A stretch of DNA of 62,196 nucleotides from Betaproteobacteria bacterium. GTDB lineage: Bacteria; Pseudomonadota; Gammaproteobacteria; Burkholderiales; SG8-39. Under the pieces are notes generated by a model. The model did not search any database and was not told the DNA's origin. It was given only the letters and a program-made list of their open reading frames with translations. Location: positions 88,934 to 151,129 of the forward strand of contig JAJDOG010000096.1 of the NCBI GenBank assembly GCA_022340285.1. The letters are read 5' to 3'. Positions 27,816 to 37,634 of the stretch are shown in pieces. The number at the start of each line of letters is the position of its first letter. Position 1 is the stretch's first letter. The translations under genes and the position numbers were made by a program.

Positions 27816-29345
27816 ATGCGCCGACTCCTGCGTCTCGCCCGTATCCTCGCCGTGGCTTACCGATTCGGCCTCGACGAGTTCTTCGCGCCCATCGACGCCC
27901 CGATCGGCGCGGCGGCGCGCGTCTTCGGTCGGATCTTCGCGTTCCGCAATCTGAGCGAGCCGCGCGCCGTGCGGCTGCGCCGCGCGCTCGAGGCGCTCGG
28001 TCCCATATTCGTCAAGTTCGGACAGGTGCTCTCGACCCGGCGCGATCTGCTACCGCCGGATCTTGCAGAGGAGCTCGCGAAACTTCAGGACCAGGTGCCC
28101 CCGTTCCCCGCCGACCAGGCGATCGCCGTGATCGAGCGGTCGTTCCGGAAGAAGCTCGCCGAGCTCTACGCATTCTTCGAGCCGATTCCGGTGGCCTCCG
28201 CATCGATCGCGCAGGTACATCTCGCCACGCTGCCCGACGGACACGATGTCGCCGTCAAAGTGCTGCGGCCGAACATGCAGCCAGGCATCCGCCGTGATCT
28301 TGCACTGATGGATACCGGCGCGTGGATGCTCGAGCGCACTTGGGCCGAGGCCCGTCGGCTGCGGCCCCGCGACGTGGTCGCCGAGTTCGCCCGCCACCTC
28401 TACGAGGAGCTCGACCTCATGCGAGAGGCGGCCAACGCGAGCCAGCTACGACGCAACTTCGAGGGCTCGCCGCTGCTCTTCGTTCCCGAGGTGTACTGGG
28501 ACTGGTGCGCCACCAGCGTGATGACCATGGAGCGCATTCACGGCGTACCGATCAGCCGTGTCGAGCGTCTGCGCGAGCAGGGCGTCGATCTCCCGCAGCT
28601 GGCGCGCCACGGCGTCGAGCTCTTCTTCACCCAGACGCTGCGCGACGGCTTCTTCCACGCAGACATGCATCCCGGGAACATCTTCGTGTCGCCGGAGGGC
28701 CGGTACATCGCCGTGGATTTCGGGATCATGGGCACGCTCGGCGACGCCGACAAGCGCTTCGTCGCCGACGTCTTCCTCGGTTTCTTCCAGCGCGATTACC
28801 GGCGCGTCGCGGAGGCGCTTCTGGAAAGTGGCTGGGCGCCGGAGACGACGCATCTCGCCGACTTCGAGGGCGCGATACGCGCCGTGTGCGAGCCGTTCTT
28901 CGACCGCCCGTTCGCCGAGATCTCGTTCGGTCGCGCGTTGCTGCGCCTCTTCGAGACCTCGCGTCGCTACCAGCTGGTGATGCAGCCGCAGTTGCTCATG
29001 TTGCAGAAGACGCTGCTCAACATCGAGGGGCTCGGCCGCATGCTCGACCCGAACCTCAACCTCTGGGACACGGCAAAGCCGTTTCTCGAGCGCTGGATGG
29101 ACGAGCAGATGGGATTCAGGGCATTTACGGAGCAGCTGAAGGAAGAGGCGCCGCAGTGGGCCCGCCTCGCGCCCCAGCTGCCGCGCCTGCTGCATGAAGC
29201 GCTCGCGAGCCGTGCCGCGGACTCCCTGGGTCGCGCGACCACGGCGCTCGCCGAAGAGAAGCGCCGCACGCGGCGCTGGATCGCGACCGGTGTGGTGCTG
29301 CTCGCCGCGATTCTCGTCGTCGAGATCGCGCGCTGGCTAGACTGA
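27816..29345 (+). CDS. ubiB: UbiB family ubiquinone biosynthesis protein
   Basis: UbiB is an atypical kinase-fold ATPase required for ubiquinone biosynthesis and associated with the inner membrane. The 509-aa protein carries [20 protein letters not shown] (a KxGQ-type signature), [14 protein letters not shown] with the Ala-rich nucleotide loop, [15 protein letters not shown] and DFGIMGTLG, and two C-terminal membrane segments ([19 protein letters not shown] is the second). ATG 27816 gives the N-terminus [20 protein letters not shown]. The downstream gene starts seven bases later. Confidence 0.93.
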   Translation: MRRLLRLARILAVAYRFGLDEFFAPIDAPIGAAARVFGRIFAFRNLSEPRAVRLRRALEALGPIFVKFGQVLSTRRDLLPPDLAEELAKLQDQVPPFPADQAIAVIERSFRKKLAELYAFFEPIPVASASIAQVHLATLPDGHDVAVKVLRPNMQPGIRRDLALMDTGAWMLERTWAEARRLRPRDVVAEFARHLYEELDLMREAANASQLRRNFEGSPLLFVPEVYWDWCATSVMTMERIHGVPISRVERLREQGVDLPQLARHGVELFFTQTLRDGFFHADMHPGNIFVSPEGRYIAVDFGIMGTLGDADKRFVADVFLGFFQRDYRRVAEALLESGWAPETTHLADFEGAIRAVCEPFFDRPFAEISFGRALLRLFETSRRYQLVMQPQLLMLQKTLLNIEGLGRMLDPNLNLWDTAKPFLERWMDEQMGFRAFTEQLKEEAPQWARLAPQLPRLLHEALASRAADSLGRATTALAEEKRRTRRWIATGVVLLAAILVVEIARWLD

Positions 29346-29352
29346 GCGGACG

Positions 29353-30780
29353 ATGCTGACCGGATTCGTCCTGCTGTACCTGGTCGTCTCCATCGGCATC
29401 GGGCTGTGGGCGGCGCGGCGCGTCAAGAACACCAGGGACTACCTCGTCGCCGGCCGCAGCCTGCCCCTGTACATGAGCGTCACGACCGTCTTCGCCACTT
29501 GGTTCGGCGCGGAGACGGTTCTTTCGGTGTCCACCACCTTCGTCAAGGAAGGCATGCGCGGGATCGTGGCTGATCCCTTCGGCTTTTCGTTCTGTCTCGT
29601 GTTCGTCGCGCTGTTCTTCGCGCGCGCGTTCTACCGCATGGACCTTCTCACCATCGGCGACTTCTACCGCAAGCGCTACGGCAAGCCGGTGGAGCTTGCC
29701 ACCAGCGTCGCGATCACCGTGTCGTACCTGGGCTGGACTTCGGCGCAGCTCGCTGCGCTGGGCATCGTGTTTCACACGCTCTCGGGCGGGGCGATTCCGC
29801 TCGCCACCGGCATCGGAATCGGCGCGGCCTGCGTGCTCGTCTATACGCTCCTCGGCGGAATGTGGTCGATCGCGCTGACGGATCTTTTCCAGACCGTGAT
29901 CATTGTCCTGGGCCTCGTGTACCTCGCCTTCCTCCTGGGAGGCATGGCGGGCGGGCCGGCCGCCGTGCTCGAGCACGCTTCGAGCGCGGAGAAGCTCGCT
30001 TTCTTCCCGAAGCTCGAGACTAAGGACTTGCTTGCCTTCTTCGCCGCGTGGCTGACCGCCGCGGTGGGCTCGATCCCGCAGCAGGACATCTTCCAGCGGG
30101 TCACCTCCGCAAAGGACGAGCAAACGGCGGTGCGGGGCACGCTCATCGGCGCGGTCGCCTACTTCTGCTTCGCCTTCGTTCCGATCTTTCTCGCCTATTC
30201 GGCGCTGCTCATCGACCCCGCCATGGTCGAGCCGCTGCTCGCCACGGAAGGCACCGAATTCCAGCTGATTCTTCCGACCCTCATCCTGAATCAGACGCCG
30301 CTCTTCGCGCAGGTGATGTTCTTCGGGGCGCTGCTGTGCGCGATTCTTTCGACGGCGAGCGCCGCGCTGCTCGCGCCCACCGCCCTGTTCACCGAAAACA
30401 TTCTGAAGCCGCTGTTTCCCCGTATCGGCGACCGCCAGTTCCTGCTTACCTTGCGCCTGGTGCTGGTCATCTTCACTTTGGCGGTGATGCTGTTCGCGCT
30501 GAACAGCGAGGCCTCGATCTACCAGATGGTGCAGAACACCTACAAGGTGACGCTGGTGTCCTGTCTCGTGCCGCTCGCCGCGGGCATCTACTGGAAGCGC
30601 TCCACAGCGCAGGGCGCGATTCTCTCGATGGCGCTCGGGCTCATCGCCTGGTTAGGCCTGGAGCTCTTCGCGCCCGACGGGCTCTGGCCGCCGCAGCTCG
30701 TCGGCTTCGGCTTCGCGCTCGTGGGGATGTGGCTCGGTTCGATTGCAAGCCCGAGGCCGCACGCGCATCACAGCCGCTGA
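29353..30780 (+). CDS. Sodium:solute symporter family transporter
   Basis: The 475-aa protein has about 12-13 membrane segments in the pattern of the SSS family. N-terminal landmarks are RVKNTRDYLVAGRSLPLYMS and FATWFGAETVLSVSTTFVKE; a conserved GSIPQQDIFQRVTSAKDE follows. The substrate cannot be read from the sequence. It follows ubiB by seven bases, an arrangement seen in other betaproteobacteria, and may be co-transcribed. Confidence 0.9.
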   Translation: MLTGFVLLYLVVSIGIGLWAARRVKNTRDYLVAGRSLPLYMSVTTVFATWFGAETVLSVSTTFVKEGMRGIVADPFGFSFCLVFVALFFARAFYRMDLLTIGDFYRKRYGKPVELATSVAITVSYLGWTSAQLAALGIVFHTLSGGAIPLATGIGIGAACVLVYTLLGGMWSIALTDLFQTVIIVLGLVYLAFLLGGMAGGPAAVLEHASSAEKLAFFPKLETKDLLAFFAAWLTAAVGSIPQQDIFQRVTSAKDEQTAVRGTLIGAVAYFCFAFVPIFLAYSALLIDPAMVEPLLATEGTEFQLILPTLILNQTPLFAQVMFFGALLCAILSTASAALLAPTALFTENILKPLFPRIGDRQFLLTLRLVLVIFTLAVMLFALNSEASIYQMVQNTYKVTLVSCLVPLAAGIYWKRSTAQGAILSMALGLIAWLGLELFAPDGLWPPQLVGFGFALVGMWLGSIASPRPHAHHSR

Positions 30781-30851
30781 CCCTCGTCCATCCGCTCCGG
30801 CCCGGGGCGAGAGTCGGGCGAACGTGGCACGATTCAGGCTGAACGACCCTC

Positions 30852-33800
30852 ATGAAGCGTTCCCGCTCCCGCATCGCTGCTACTGCTGCCTTCGTCGGCG
30901 TCTTTCCGGCGCTCGTCGTCGTCGCGCTGCTCGCGTTCGAGTTCTCCCTTCCGATCGACGGATTTCGCGCGCGCGTCGCCACGGCGCTCTCCGACGCCCT
31001 CGGATGTCCGCTGACGATCGGCGGATCGCTGCACCTCGTGACCGGAACGCGGCCGGGAATCGAGGGGCGTGACGTCCGGCTCGAAGAATGCCGCGCGATG
31101 CGCGTCGCCCGCGCTTCGGCCGACCGGGTGCGCGTGCGCGTCGACCTTTTGGCGCTCTTCTCGCACGAGATCCGCGTGGCCGAGATTCACGGCGATCGCC
31201 TCGAAGCGGAAGTGCCCACCGAAGCGCCTGCACCCGCCGCCACGCCCGCCGGCAAGCCATCCCGCTGGACCTTCGTGGAGATCCGGCGACTGTACGTCGC
31301 GCCGGCCCGGCTGCTCGTTCGCCGCGTCAGCGCTCCGCCTCACAGCTTCGAGTTGAGTGAAGTCGAGGGCTCGGCGCGCGAGGGCCAACAGATGCAGCTC
31401 ACCCTCCGCGGCACGCACGAAAGCGAAGTATGGGACGTCACGGCCGCCACCGCATCACTGCGCGATGCGCTCGCCGGGCTCGAGCGCTGGCCGCTCGAGC
31501 TGAAGGGCAGCTATGCCGCCGCGGCCGCTACCCTGCGCGGAACCTGGACCCCTACGCCGATCGGTGTCGAAGGAGATCTCGCGGTCGCCAGCCCGGCCGC
31601 GGAGCGGGTGTTCAGGGCGCTCGGCCAGGAGGCGCCCGAGCTCGGAAAAGTCGACGTGACCGGCAAGCTTGCCGCATCGGCGGACAGCGTCAGCCTCGAG
31701 GCATTGCATTTCGCGGGGCCCGTCGGCGCAATCTCGGGTGATGCACACCTGGCAATAGATGGCGGGCGACCGACAATCGATGTCACATTAAGTGCCGACG
31801 AAATCGACTATGCGGCGCTCGAGCGCTGGCGCTCCCTCGAGCTTGGCGCTGCGGGAACGTTCAAGGGAACCTTGGCGCGGGTGCTTGCGAGGCTGCGTGG
31901 TTTCGACGGCGAGCTCGCAGCCTCCTACAACCGACTCGTGAACGTACCTGTTTCCGTTACCGACGCGAAGTACTTGTCGCGCCTCAAGGCAGGTCAGCTG
32001 AAGACCACCGTCTCGGCCACCGTTGACGGAGCACCGGGCGAGGCGTCGATCGAGATCGACGCGCGCGGACCTTTCGCGATGGACGCGCGCGTGTCCGTCA
32101 AGTCGCTTCCCCGCGTCGCCGTCACGCAGTCGCGCCACATGGCGACCATCGACCCGCGCGTCGGCGGCCTGAGTGCGACCGCCTCCGCCCGAGGTGCGAC
32201 GGTGGACGCCTTGCTCGACGATCTTCAAGGACGGGTGACGGGCAAGGATATCAAGCTCGCGCTGCCTTTATGGGGCGAACGACGCGCGGCGCGGCTGCGC
32301 ACCGTTGAGCTGATAGCGGGACGCGGTGAAGCGATGCAGGCTCGCGCGACGGGCACGCTCGCCGGCGAGTCACTCGAACTGGAGGTCACTGCCGGCCGGC
32401 TGCTCGATCTACTCGAAGACCGGACGTGGGCCCTGGAGCGTCTGCGAGGACGCGTCGGTGCGGCGCGCGTCCAGGCGAGTGGCCAGATCGAGAAGCCGCG
32501 CACCGCCAGAAACGCCAGGTTCGCAATCGACGTTGCCGTGTCGCGCCTCGACCGGCTCGCGCCGCTCATCGGCGGCACGCAGCTGCCGAGCGTGCCGGGC
32601 ACTCTGCACGGGTCGATCGACGCCGGACCCGACGCATGGCGCATCGACGCGACGGCGCTCGCTATCGGCGCGACGCGCGGGAGCGGCCAGGCGTCCGGCA
32701 AGCGCGGCGCGCCGATCATCGTCGCACTCGATCTCGAGAACGTCGCGGGTGACGAGCTCGCTGCCATCGGAAAATCCCCGGGCCCAGCCACCGGAGACGT
32801 GCCCCCGATCTCGCTTCCCGACCTCGATCTCTCGCTCAAGGCGCGCCAGGCGGGCTACCGCAGCCAGGCGTTCGAGAACGTTGCGATCAGCGCGATGGTG
32901 CGCGATCGTGCGGTGCGCGGACCCTTTTCGCTCGACTGGTCGGGCGCGCGGATCGAGGGAAAGCTCGACGCATCGTTCGGCAAGGATGCGGTGCGCTTCA
33001 ACGGCGACGTCGCGGCGCGCGGACTCGACCTGGCCCGACTTCCCGGACCCTTCGCCAAGCGGGGAATCACCGGAAGGATCGACCGTCTGACCGCGCGCGT
33101 CGAGGCGAGCGCCAAGTCGGCGGCCGCGTTACCGGCGAGTGCCGCGATCTCGATCGAAGCCATGGATGCCAGCCTGATCCTGCCGAAGTCGGACACCCTT
33201 CCGGAAGGGGCGCGCTGGACGTTCGGCGGCGAGGCTCACACGTCTGCCGGAGCGCCGATCGATTTTTCGATCAAAGGCATGTTGCGCGACAAGCCGTTCG
33301 CCGCATCCGGCCAGTTGCCCACCCTCGATGCGCTCTATCCCGCAGGCAAGCCTCACGCCGTACACCTCGAGATCGACTACGACCGGACCCGGCTCGAAGC
33401 GGCGGGCAATGCCACGATCGACGCGCATACGCCGCGCTTCTCTGGGACAGTGAAGCTTTCCGGCGACACGCTCCACACACTCGCGGACCTCGCCGGCTTT
33501 TCGGCGCACGGATTCGGACCGTACAAGGTCTCGGCAGGTGTCTCGGCAGACAACGCCGGAATCAACGCGAAGGACGTGGCGGTACGTCTGGGAAAGAGCT
33601 CTTTTCATGCCTCGCTGTCGGTCGGGACGAACAAGGAGCGTCCGCGGGTCGCGGCGAACGTGCACGGCCGGCCAGTGCACCTAGAGGACATCGGCGCGCA
33701 GGCGTGGAGTCCCGAAAATGTCGAAAGGAACGCGATCAAGGAGACCCGGAGCGGCGAGAAGGTCGATCAAGCCGTACTCGATCGGGATGCCCGGGTACTG

Positions 33801-34631
33801 ACCCGCGTTTTGCGGGCCTTCGACTTCGACCTTGACGTGACGTTCGACGAGGTGTCCGCGGCCGGACAGGTCGTCGGCCGTGCCGAGGTCAAAGCCCAGC
33901 TCGCCGCGGGCCAGCTCAAGGTCGACCCTGCGACCCTGTGGATCGATCAGGGCAAATTCAGCGCCGAAATCGAGGTCGACGCCCGCGGCAAGGTCCCACA
34001 GTACGCGGTGAAGTTCGAGGGCAGCGGTTTCGACTATGGCCCGTTGATGCGCGCCGCCGACTCCAAGAGTCCCCACAACGGCACGCTGGACCTGAGCATG
34101 GACATCAAGACCTCCGGGGCGCCCGAGACACTCGTACAGAACGCGACGGGCGAGCTCGACGTGCTCATCCTGCCGAAGAACCAGGAGGCCGGATCGCTGA
34201 GCTTGCTCGGGGCGGGCGTGCTGCGCCTGCTCATGCAAGCGCTCGATCCGCGCTCCCAATCCCAGCTCAACTGCATTGTCGGCAGCTTCGGTCTGGACAA
34301 AGGCGTCGCGACAAGTCACGTCGTGCTGCTCGACACGACACTTGTCCGGGTCGCGGGGGAACTGGTCATCGACTATCACACCCGTGGGTTGCAAGGCCGC
34401 TTCGCTCCGCGCTCGAAGCGTCCCCAGCTCTTCTCGGTTGCGCCGGGCATCACTCTCGGCGGGACGCTCGATCGCCCTGACATCGGAGTGTCGCCGCAAT
34501 CGATCGTGGTCGGCGCGCTGCGCATATGGCAATTCCCGGTCGCATTCGCGTCCGATTGGCTCACCGGCGCAGACATCCCCGCGGACGGCATCCCTGACTG
34601 CCGAGCCGCCTACCGCCACGTGTTGCACTGA
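30852..34631 (+). CDS. AsmA family protein (1259 aa)
   Basis: The protein starts with a short basic stretch and one membrane segment (FVGVFPALVVVALLAFEFSL), then AsmA-type repeats: ALSDALGCPLTIGGSLHLVT, RVRVRVDLLALFSHEIRVAE, KLDASFGKD, and the C-terminal TGELDVLILPKNQEAGSLSL ... CIVGSFGLDKGVATSHVVLL. It resembles the inner-membrane-anchored AsmA/YhjG proteins, which are thought to take part in lipid transport or outer-membrane assembly. At 1259 aa it is longer than E. coli AsmA (about 617 aa). It starts 71 bases after the symporter gene. Confidence 0.88.
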   Translation: MKRSRSRIAATAAFVGVFPALVVVALLAFEFSLPIDGFRARVATALSDALGCPLTIGGSLHLVTGTRPGIEGRDVRLEECRAMRVARASADRVRVRVDLLALFSHEIRVAEIHGDRLEAEVPTEAPAPAATPAGKPSRWTFVEIRRLYVAPARLLVRRVSAPPHSFELSEVEGSAREGQQMQLTLRGTHESEVWDVTAATASLRDALAGLERWPLELKGSYAAAAATLRGTWTPTPIGVEGDLAVASPAAERVFRALGQEAPELGKVDVTGKLAASADSVSLEALHFAGPVGAISGDAHLAIDGGRPTIDVTLSADEIDYAALERWRSLELGAAGTFKGTLARVLARLRGFDGELAASYNRLVNVPVSVTDAKYLSRLKAGQLKTTVSATVDGAPGEASIEIDARGPFAMDARVSVKSLPRVAVTQSRHMATIDPRVGGLSATASARGATVDALLDDLQGRVTGKDIKLALPLWGERRAARLRTVELIAGRGEAMQARATGTLAGESLELEVTAGRLLDLLEDRTWALERLRGRVGAARVQASGQIEKPRTARNARFAIDVAVSRLDRLAPLIGGTQLPSVPGTLHGSIDAGPDAWRIDATALAIGATRGSGQASGKRGAPIIVALDLENVAGDELAAIGKSPGPATGDVPPISLPDLDLSLKARQAGYRSQAFENVAISAMVRDRAVRGPFSLDWSGARIEGKLDASFGKDAVRFNGDVAARGLDLARLPGPFAKRGITGRIDRLTARVEASAKSAAALPASAAISIEAMDASLILPKSDTLPEGARWTFGGEAHTSAGAPIDFSIKGMLRDKPFAASGQLPTLDALYPAGKPHAVHLEIDYDRTRLEAAGNATIDAHTPRFSGTVKLSGDTLHTLADLAGFSAHGFGPYKVSAGVSADNAGINAKDVAVRLGKSSFHASLSVGTNKERPRVAANVHGRPVHLEDIGAQAWSPENVERNAIKETRSGEKVDQAVLDRDARVLTRVLRAFDFDLDVTFDEVSAAGQVVGRAEVKAQLAAGQLKVDPATLWIDQGKFSAEIEVDARGKVPQYAVKFEGSGFDYGPLMRAADSKSPHNGTLDLSMDIKTSGAPETLVQNATGELDVLILPKNQEAGSLSLLGAGVLRLLMQALDPRSQSQLNCIVGSFGLDKGVATSHVVLLDTTLVRVAGELVIDYHTRGLQGRFAPRSKRPQLFSVAPGITLGGTLDRPDIGVSPQSIVVGALRIWQFPVAFASDWLTGADIPADGIPDCRAAYRHVLH

Positions 34632-34641
34632 GCGCGCGGGT

Positions 34642-34660
34642 TCCGGATGCATCATCCGGA
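34642..34660. terminator. Short hairpin after the AsmA gene, possible terminator
   Basis: TCCGGATG-CAT-CATCCGGA is an 8-bp perfect stem with a three-base loop, starting ten bases after the AsmA stop. No T-run follows on the plus strand, so it is not a classical intrinsic terminator; it may be a transcript 3'-end stabiliser or chance. Confidence 0.35.
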
Positions 34661-34832
34661 GGGCCCGGAGATCGGATCACGCGTTTCGCGGTAGTATTTG
34701 GTGGCGCCGGGCGTCCAGAGATCAAGAAACGGGACGTCGTGGGAGGAGCACCGGTCGGTCCGCGCGACCCCGGATCGGCGCAATCGAAAGCCTCGGCACG
34801 CCCATCATCAGCATTGAACCGAGTCATTCGCT

Positions 34833-35717
34833 ATGAAACCGCTCGAACGCCTCTCTTACTCACCTATCGCCGAACGCGCGCCGCTGAAGCTGCCCGGCGG
34901 GTCGCGCATGGTCGTCTGGACGATCGTGAACGTCGAGGAATGGGACATCGACCAGACCATGCCGCGTACGGTTCTTACACCGCCCGCGGGCGGCTCGCCG
35001 ATGCCCGACATCCCCAACTGGGCATGGCACGAGTACGGCAACCGCGTCGGCTTCTGGCGCATGCTCGAGGTGCTCGACAGCCTCGGCATCAAGGCGGTGC
35101 TCGCGATCAACGGCACGGCGGTGAAGGCATACGAGCCGATCTCGCGCGCAGCCCTCGACCGCGGCTGGGAGTTCATGGGGCACGGCTACACGCAGAAGAA
35201 CATGCAGAAGGTCGCGAACGAGCCCGAGGACATCGCGAAGACCACCGAAGTCATCAAGGCCTTCACCGGGAAGCGGCCGCGAGGATGGCTCGGCCCCGGG
35301 CTCACCGAGACCTGGGAGACGCCCGATTCGCTCGTCGAGGCGGGGTACGAGTACGTTTGCGATTGGGTTCTCGACGACCAGCCCGTGGTGCTCAATACGC
35401 GCACGCAGCCGATCGTCAACGTGCCGTACACGCAGGAGTGCAACGACGTGGCCATGATGCTGATCCAGCATCATTCGGCGATCGAGTACTACCGGCGGGC
35501 CATGGACCAGTTCGAGCAGATCTATGCCGATTCGGCGAACTCGGCGCGCGTCATGGCCCTCGTCGTTCACCCGTACATCATGGGCGCGCCGCACCGGCTC
35601 AAGTACTACCGCCGCGCGCTCGAGGAGATCCGCGCACACAAGGATGTGGTCTTCTGGACCGGCGAGCAGATCCTGGACTGGTATCTGCGCGAGCAACCGG
35701 ATGCATTGAAGCGTTGA
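34833..35717 (+). CDS. Polysaccharide deacetylase family protein (PuuE-like)
   Basis: The 294-aa protein has a NodB-type (carbohydrate esterase 4-like) fold. EEWDIDQTMPR lies where the first motif of PuuE-type enzymes is expected, followed by FMGHGYTQKNMQKVANEPED and RPRGWLGPGLTETWETPDSL. The classical second His of the HxxxH motif is replaced, as is common in PuuE-like amidohydrolases rather than chitin deacetylases. It lies directly upstream of a complete branched-chain-type ABC transporter, so it may hydrolyse the imported compound. The substrate is unknown. Confidence 0.85.
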   Translation: MKPLERLSYSPIAERAPLKLPGGSRMVVWTIVNVEEWDIDQTMPRTVLTPPAGGSPMPDIPNWAWHEYGNRVGFWRMLEVLDSLGIKAVLAINGTAVKAYEPISRAALDRGWEFMGHGYTQKNMQKVANEPEDIAKTTEVIKAFTGKRPRGWLGPGLTETWETPDSLVEAGYEYVCDWVLDDQPVVLNTRTQPIVNVPYTQECNDVAMMLIQHHSAIEYYRRAMDQFEQIYADSANSARVMALVVHPYIMGAPHRLKYYRRALEEIRAHKDVVFWTGEQILDWYLREQPDALKR

Positions 35718-35762
35718 GCGAGTCGCCGGTCCACCGTTCGCCACGAATTGATCCTCGCTGTC

Positions 35763-36623
35763 ATGGACGCTGAATTCTGGGTCATACAGGTCTTCAACGG
35801 GATCTCCTACGGCGCCCTGCTGTTCCTGCTCGCAGGCGGCCTGTCGCTCATCTTCGGCGTCATGCGCATCGTCAATCTCTCGCATGGCTCGTACTTCATG
35901 CTGGGCGGCTATGTCGCGTTGACGGTGATCTGGACGACGGATTCCTGGGTGCTCGCGATCCCCGTGGCTGCCTTGACTGTCGCCGTGGTGGGCCTCGTCA
36001 TGGAGCGGGTGTTCCTGCGACCGCTTGGATTCGACCCCTTGCGCCAGGTGCTGCTGACGGTCGGGTTCGCGTTCCTGTTCCAGCAAGGCGCGCTCGACAT
36101 CTGGGGCGGGGACAGTCTCGACATCTCGCCGCCTGAGTTCCTGACGGAGAGCGTCGTGATCGGGGGGGTCTACTTCCCGCTGTACCGCGCATTCATGATC
36201 GGCGTGGCCCTCGCGATCGGCGTGACGATCTGGCTCACAATGGAAAAGACGCGCATGGGCGCGATGGTGCGCGCGGCGGTGGACGATTCGGAGATGGCGC
36301 GCGGCGTCGGCATCGACACCTCGCTGGTCTCGATGTTCATCTTTGCGCTCGGCGCCTTTCTCGCGGCGCTGGGCGGCGTGATCGGCGGCGCGTTTCTGGG
36401 CGTCTACCCGGGGCTGGATTTCGAGATCCTGCCGATCGCGTTCGCCGTGGTGATCATCGGCGGAATGGGCAGCCTGGGCGGCGCGGCCGTGGGCAGTCTC
36501 ATCGTCGGTCTTGCGGACAACTTCGGCAAGGCCCTTTTTCCGGAAGTTTCCTACTTCACGTTGTACGCCCCGATGGTCCTGATCCTTGCGCTGAAGCCGA
36601 CAGGTCTCTTCGGGCGGGAATAG
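35763..36623 (+). CDS. Branched-chain amino acid-type ABC permease (LivH-like)
   Basis: This is a permease of the LivH family (286 aa, about eight membrane segments). Landmarks are FNGISYGALLFLLAGGLSLI, GVMRIVNLSHGSYFMLGGYV, the permease loop RAAVDDSEMARGVGID, and GSLGGAAVGSLIVGLADNFG. I chose ATG 35763; TTG 35748 would add five residues. With LivM it forms the membrane part of a high-affinity ABC importer. Tightly packed with livM: seven bases separate them. Confidence 0.92.
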   Translation: MDAEFWVIQVFNGISYGALLFLLAGGLSLIFGVMRIVNLSHGSYFMLGGYVALTVIWTTDSWVLAIPVAALTVAVVGLVMERVFLRPLGFDPLRQVLLTVGFAFLFQQGALDIWGGDSLDISPPEFLTESVVIGGVYFPLYRAFMIGVALAIGVTIWLTMEKTRMGAMVRAAVDDSEMARGVGIDTSLVSMFIFALGAFLAALGGVIGGAFLGVYPGLDFEILPIAFAVVIIGGMGSLGGAAVGSLIVGLADNFGKALFPEVSYFTLYAPMVLILALKPTGLFGRE

Positions 36624-36629
36624 CGTTTC

Positions 36630-37619
36630 ATGAGCGAGCGCACCAAGATTCTCATCGTCGTCGCGGCACTGATCGTGCTGCTGATCGTCATGCAGTTCGC
36701 GAGCTCGTTCGTGATTCTGCTGGTCACGCAGGCGCTGGTCTTCGCCATCCTTGCCATGAGCCTGGACATTCTGCTGGGGTACACGGGGCTGCCGTCGCTC
36801 GGACAGGCCGCCTATCTGGGCGTCGGCGCATACCTCACCGCAATCCTTGCGACCAAGTACGGATTTGGACTGGGTTCGAGCTTCTGGGCCGTCATCGTGC
36901 TCGGCATCCTGCTCGGCGCGGTCACCGCGGCAATCTTCGGGCTGTTCGCCATCCGAGCGAGCGGCGTCTACTTCCTCATGATCACGCTCGCGCTCGGCCA
37001 GTGCGTCTGGGGCCTGGCGTATCGCTGGAACTCGCTCACTGGCGGCGACAACGGAATCAACATGCCCGGCCGTCCGAATTTCGGGATCGACCTGGCGCAC
37101 GACATGACCTTCTTCTATGTCGTGTTCGGATTTTTCGTGGCCGCGCTGGCAGCGCTCTACCTGCTGGTGAAGTCCCCGTTCGGGCGCAGCTTGGTGGGAA
37201 TTCGGGAGAGCGAGCTGCGCATGCGCATCCTCGGCTACAACACGTGGCTCCACAAGTACATCGCGTTCATCATCGCTGGCGCTTTCGGTGGGCTTGCGGG
37301 CGTGCTGTGGGCATTTCTGAATGGGCTGGTGAGCCCGGAGGACGTGATCCTCACCACGTCGGTCGATGCGCTGCTCATGGTGGTGCTCGGCGGACCAGGT
37401 ACGCTGGTCGGCGGCGCCATCGGTGCGGGCGTGGTGGTTTTCCTGCGCGAGTATCTCAGCACCCTGGTCGAGTGGTGGCAGTATGCGCTGGGCGGCGTCT
37501 ACGTCCTGACGATCCTGTATCTCCCGGGCGGTTTGATGGGCATTCCGGAGCGAATTCGCCAGCGCCGTGCGCTGTCAGCGCCCGCCGAGCAGGCAAAAGC
37601 AGTTTCCGTGTCCCAATAG
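36630..37619 (+). CDS. Branched-chain amino acid-type ABC permease (LivM-like)
   Basis: The 329-aa protein is the second permease subunit, with about ten membrane segments, an SLDILLGYTGLPSLGQAAY signature, the permease loop GIRESELRMRILGYNTWLHK, and a conserved GGPGTLVGGAIGAG. It starts six bases after livH. It is followed by a strong ribosome binding site for the binding-protein gene. Confidence 0.92.
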   Translation: MSERTKILIVVAALIVLLIVMQFASSFVILLVTQALVFAILAMSLDILLGYTGLPSLGQAAYLGVGAYLTAILATKYGFGLGSSFWAVIVLGILLGAVTAAIFGLFAIRASGVYFLMITLALGQCVWGLAYRWNSLTGGDNGINMPGRPNFGIDLAHDMTFFYVVFGFFVAALAALYLLVKSPFGRSLVGIRESELRMRILGYNTWLHKYIAFIIAGAFGGLAGVLWAFLNGLVSPEDVILTTSVDALLMVVLGGPGTLVGGAIGAGVVVFLREYLSTLVEWWQYALGGVYVLTILYLPGGLMGIPERIRQRRALSAPAEQAKAVSVSQ

Positions 37620-37634
37620 AAAGGAGGAGTAGTC

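Noticed and set aside
34860-37253. 797-aa antisense ORF opposite the deacetylase and livH/livM
   Set aside because: It mirrors strongly recognisable genes and has low-complexity, repeat-poor His/Arg/Asp-rich sequence typical of antisense frames.
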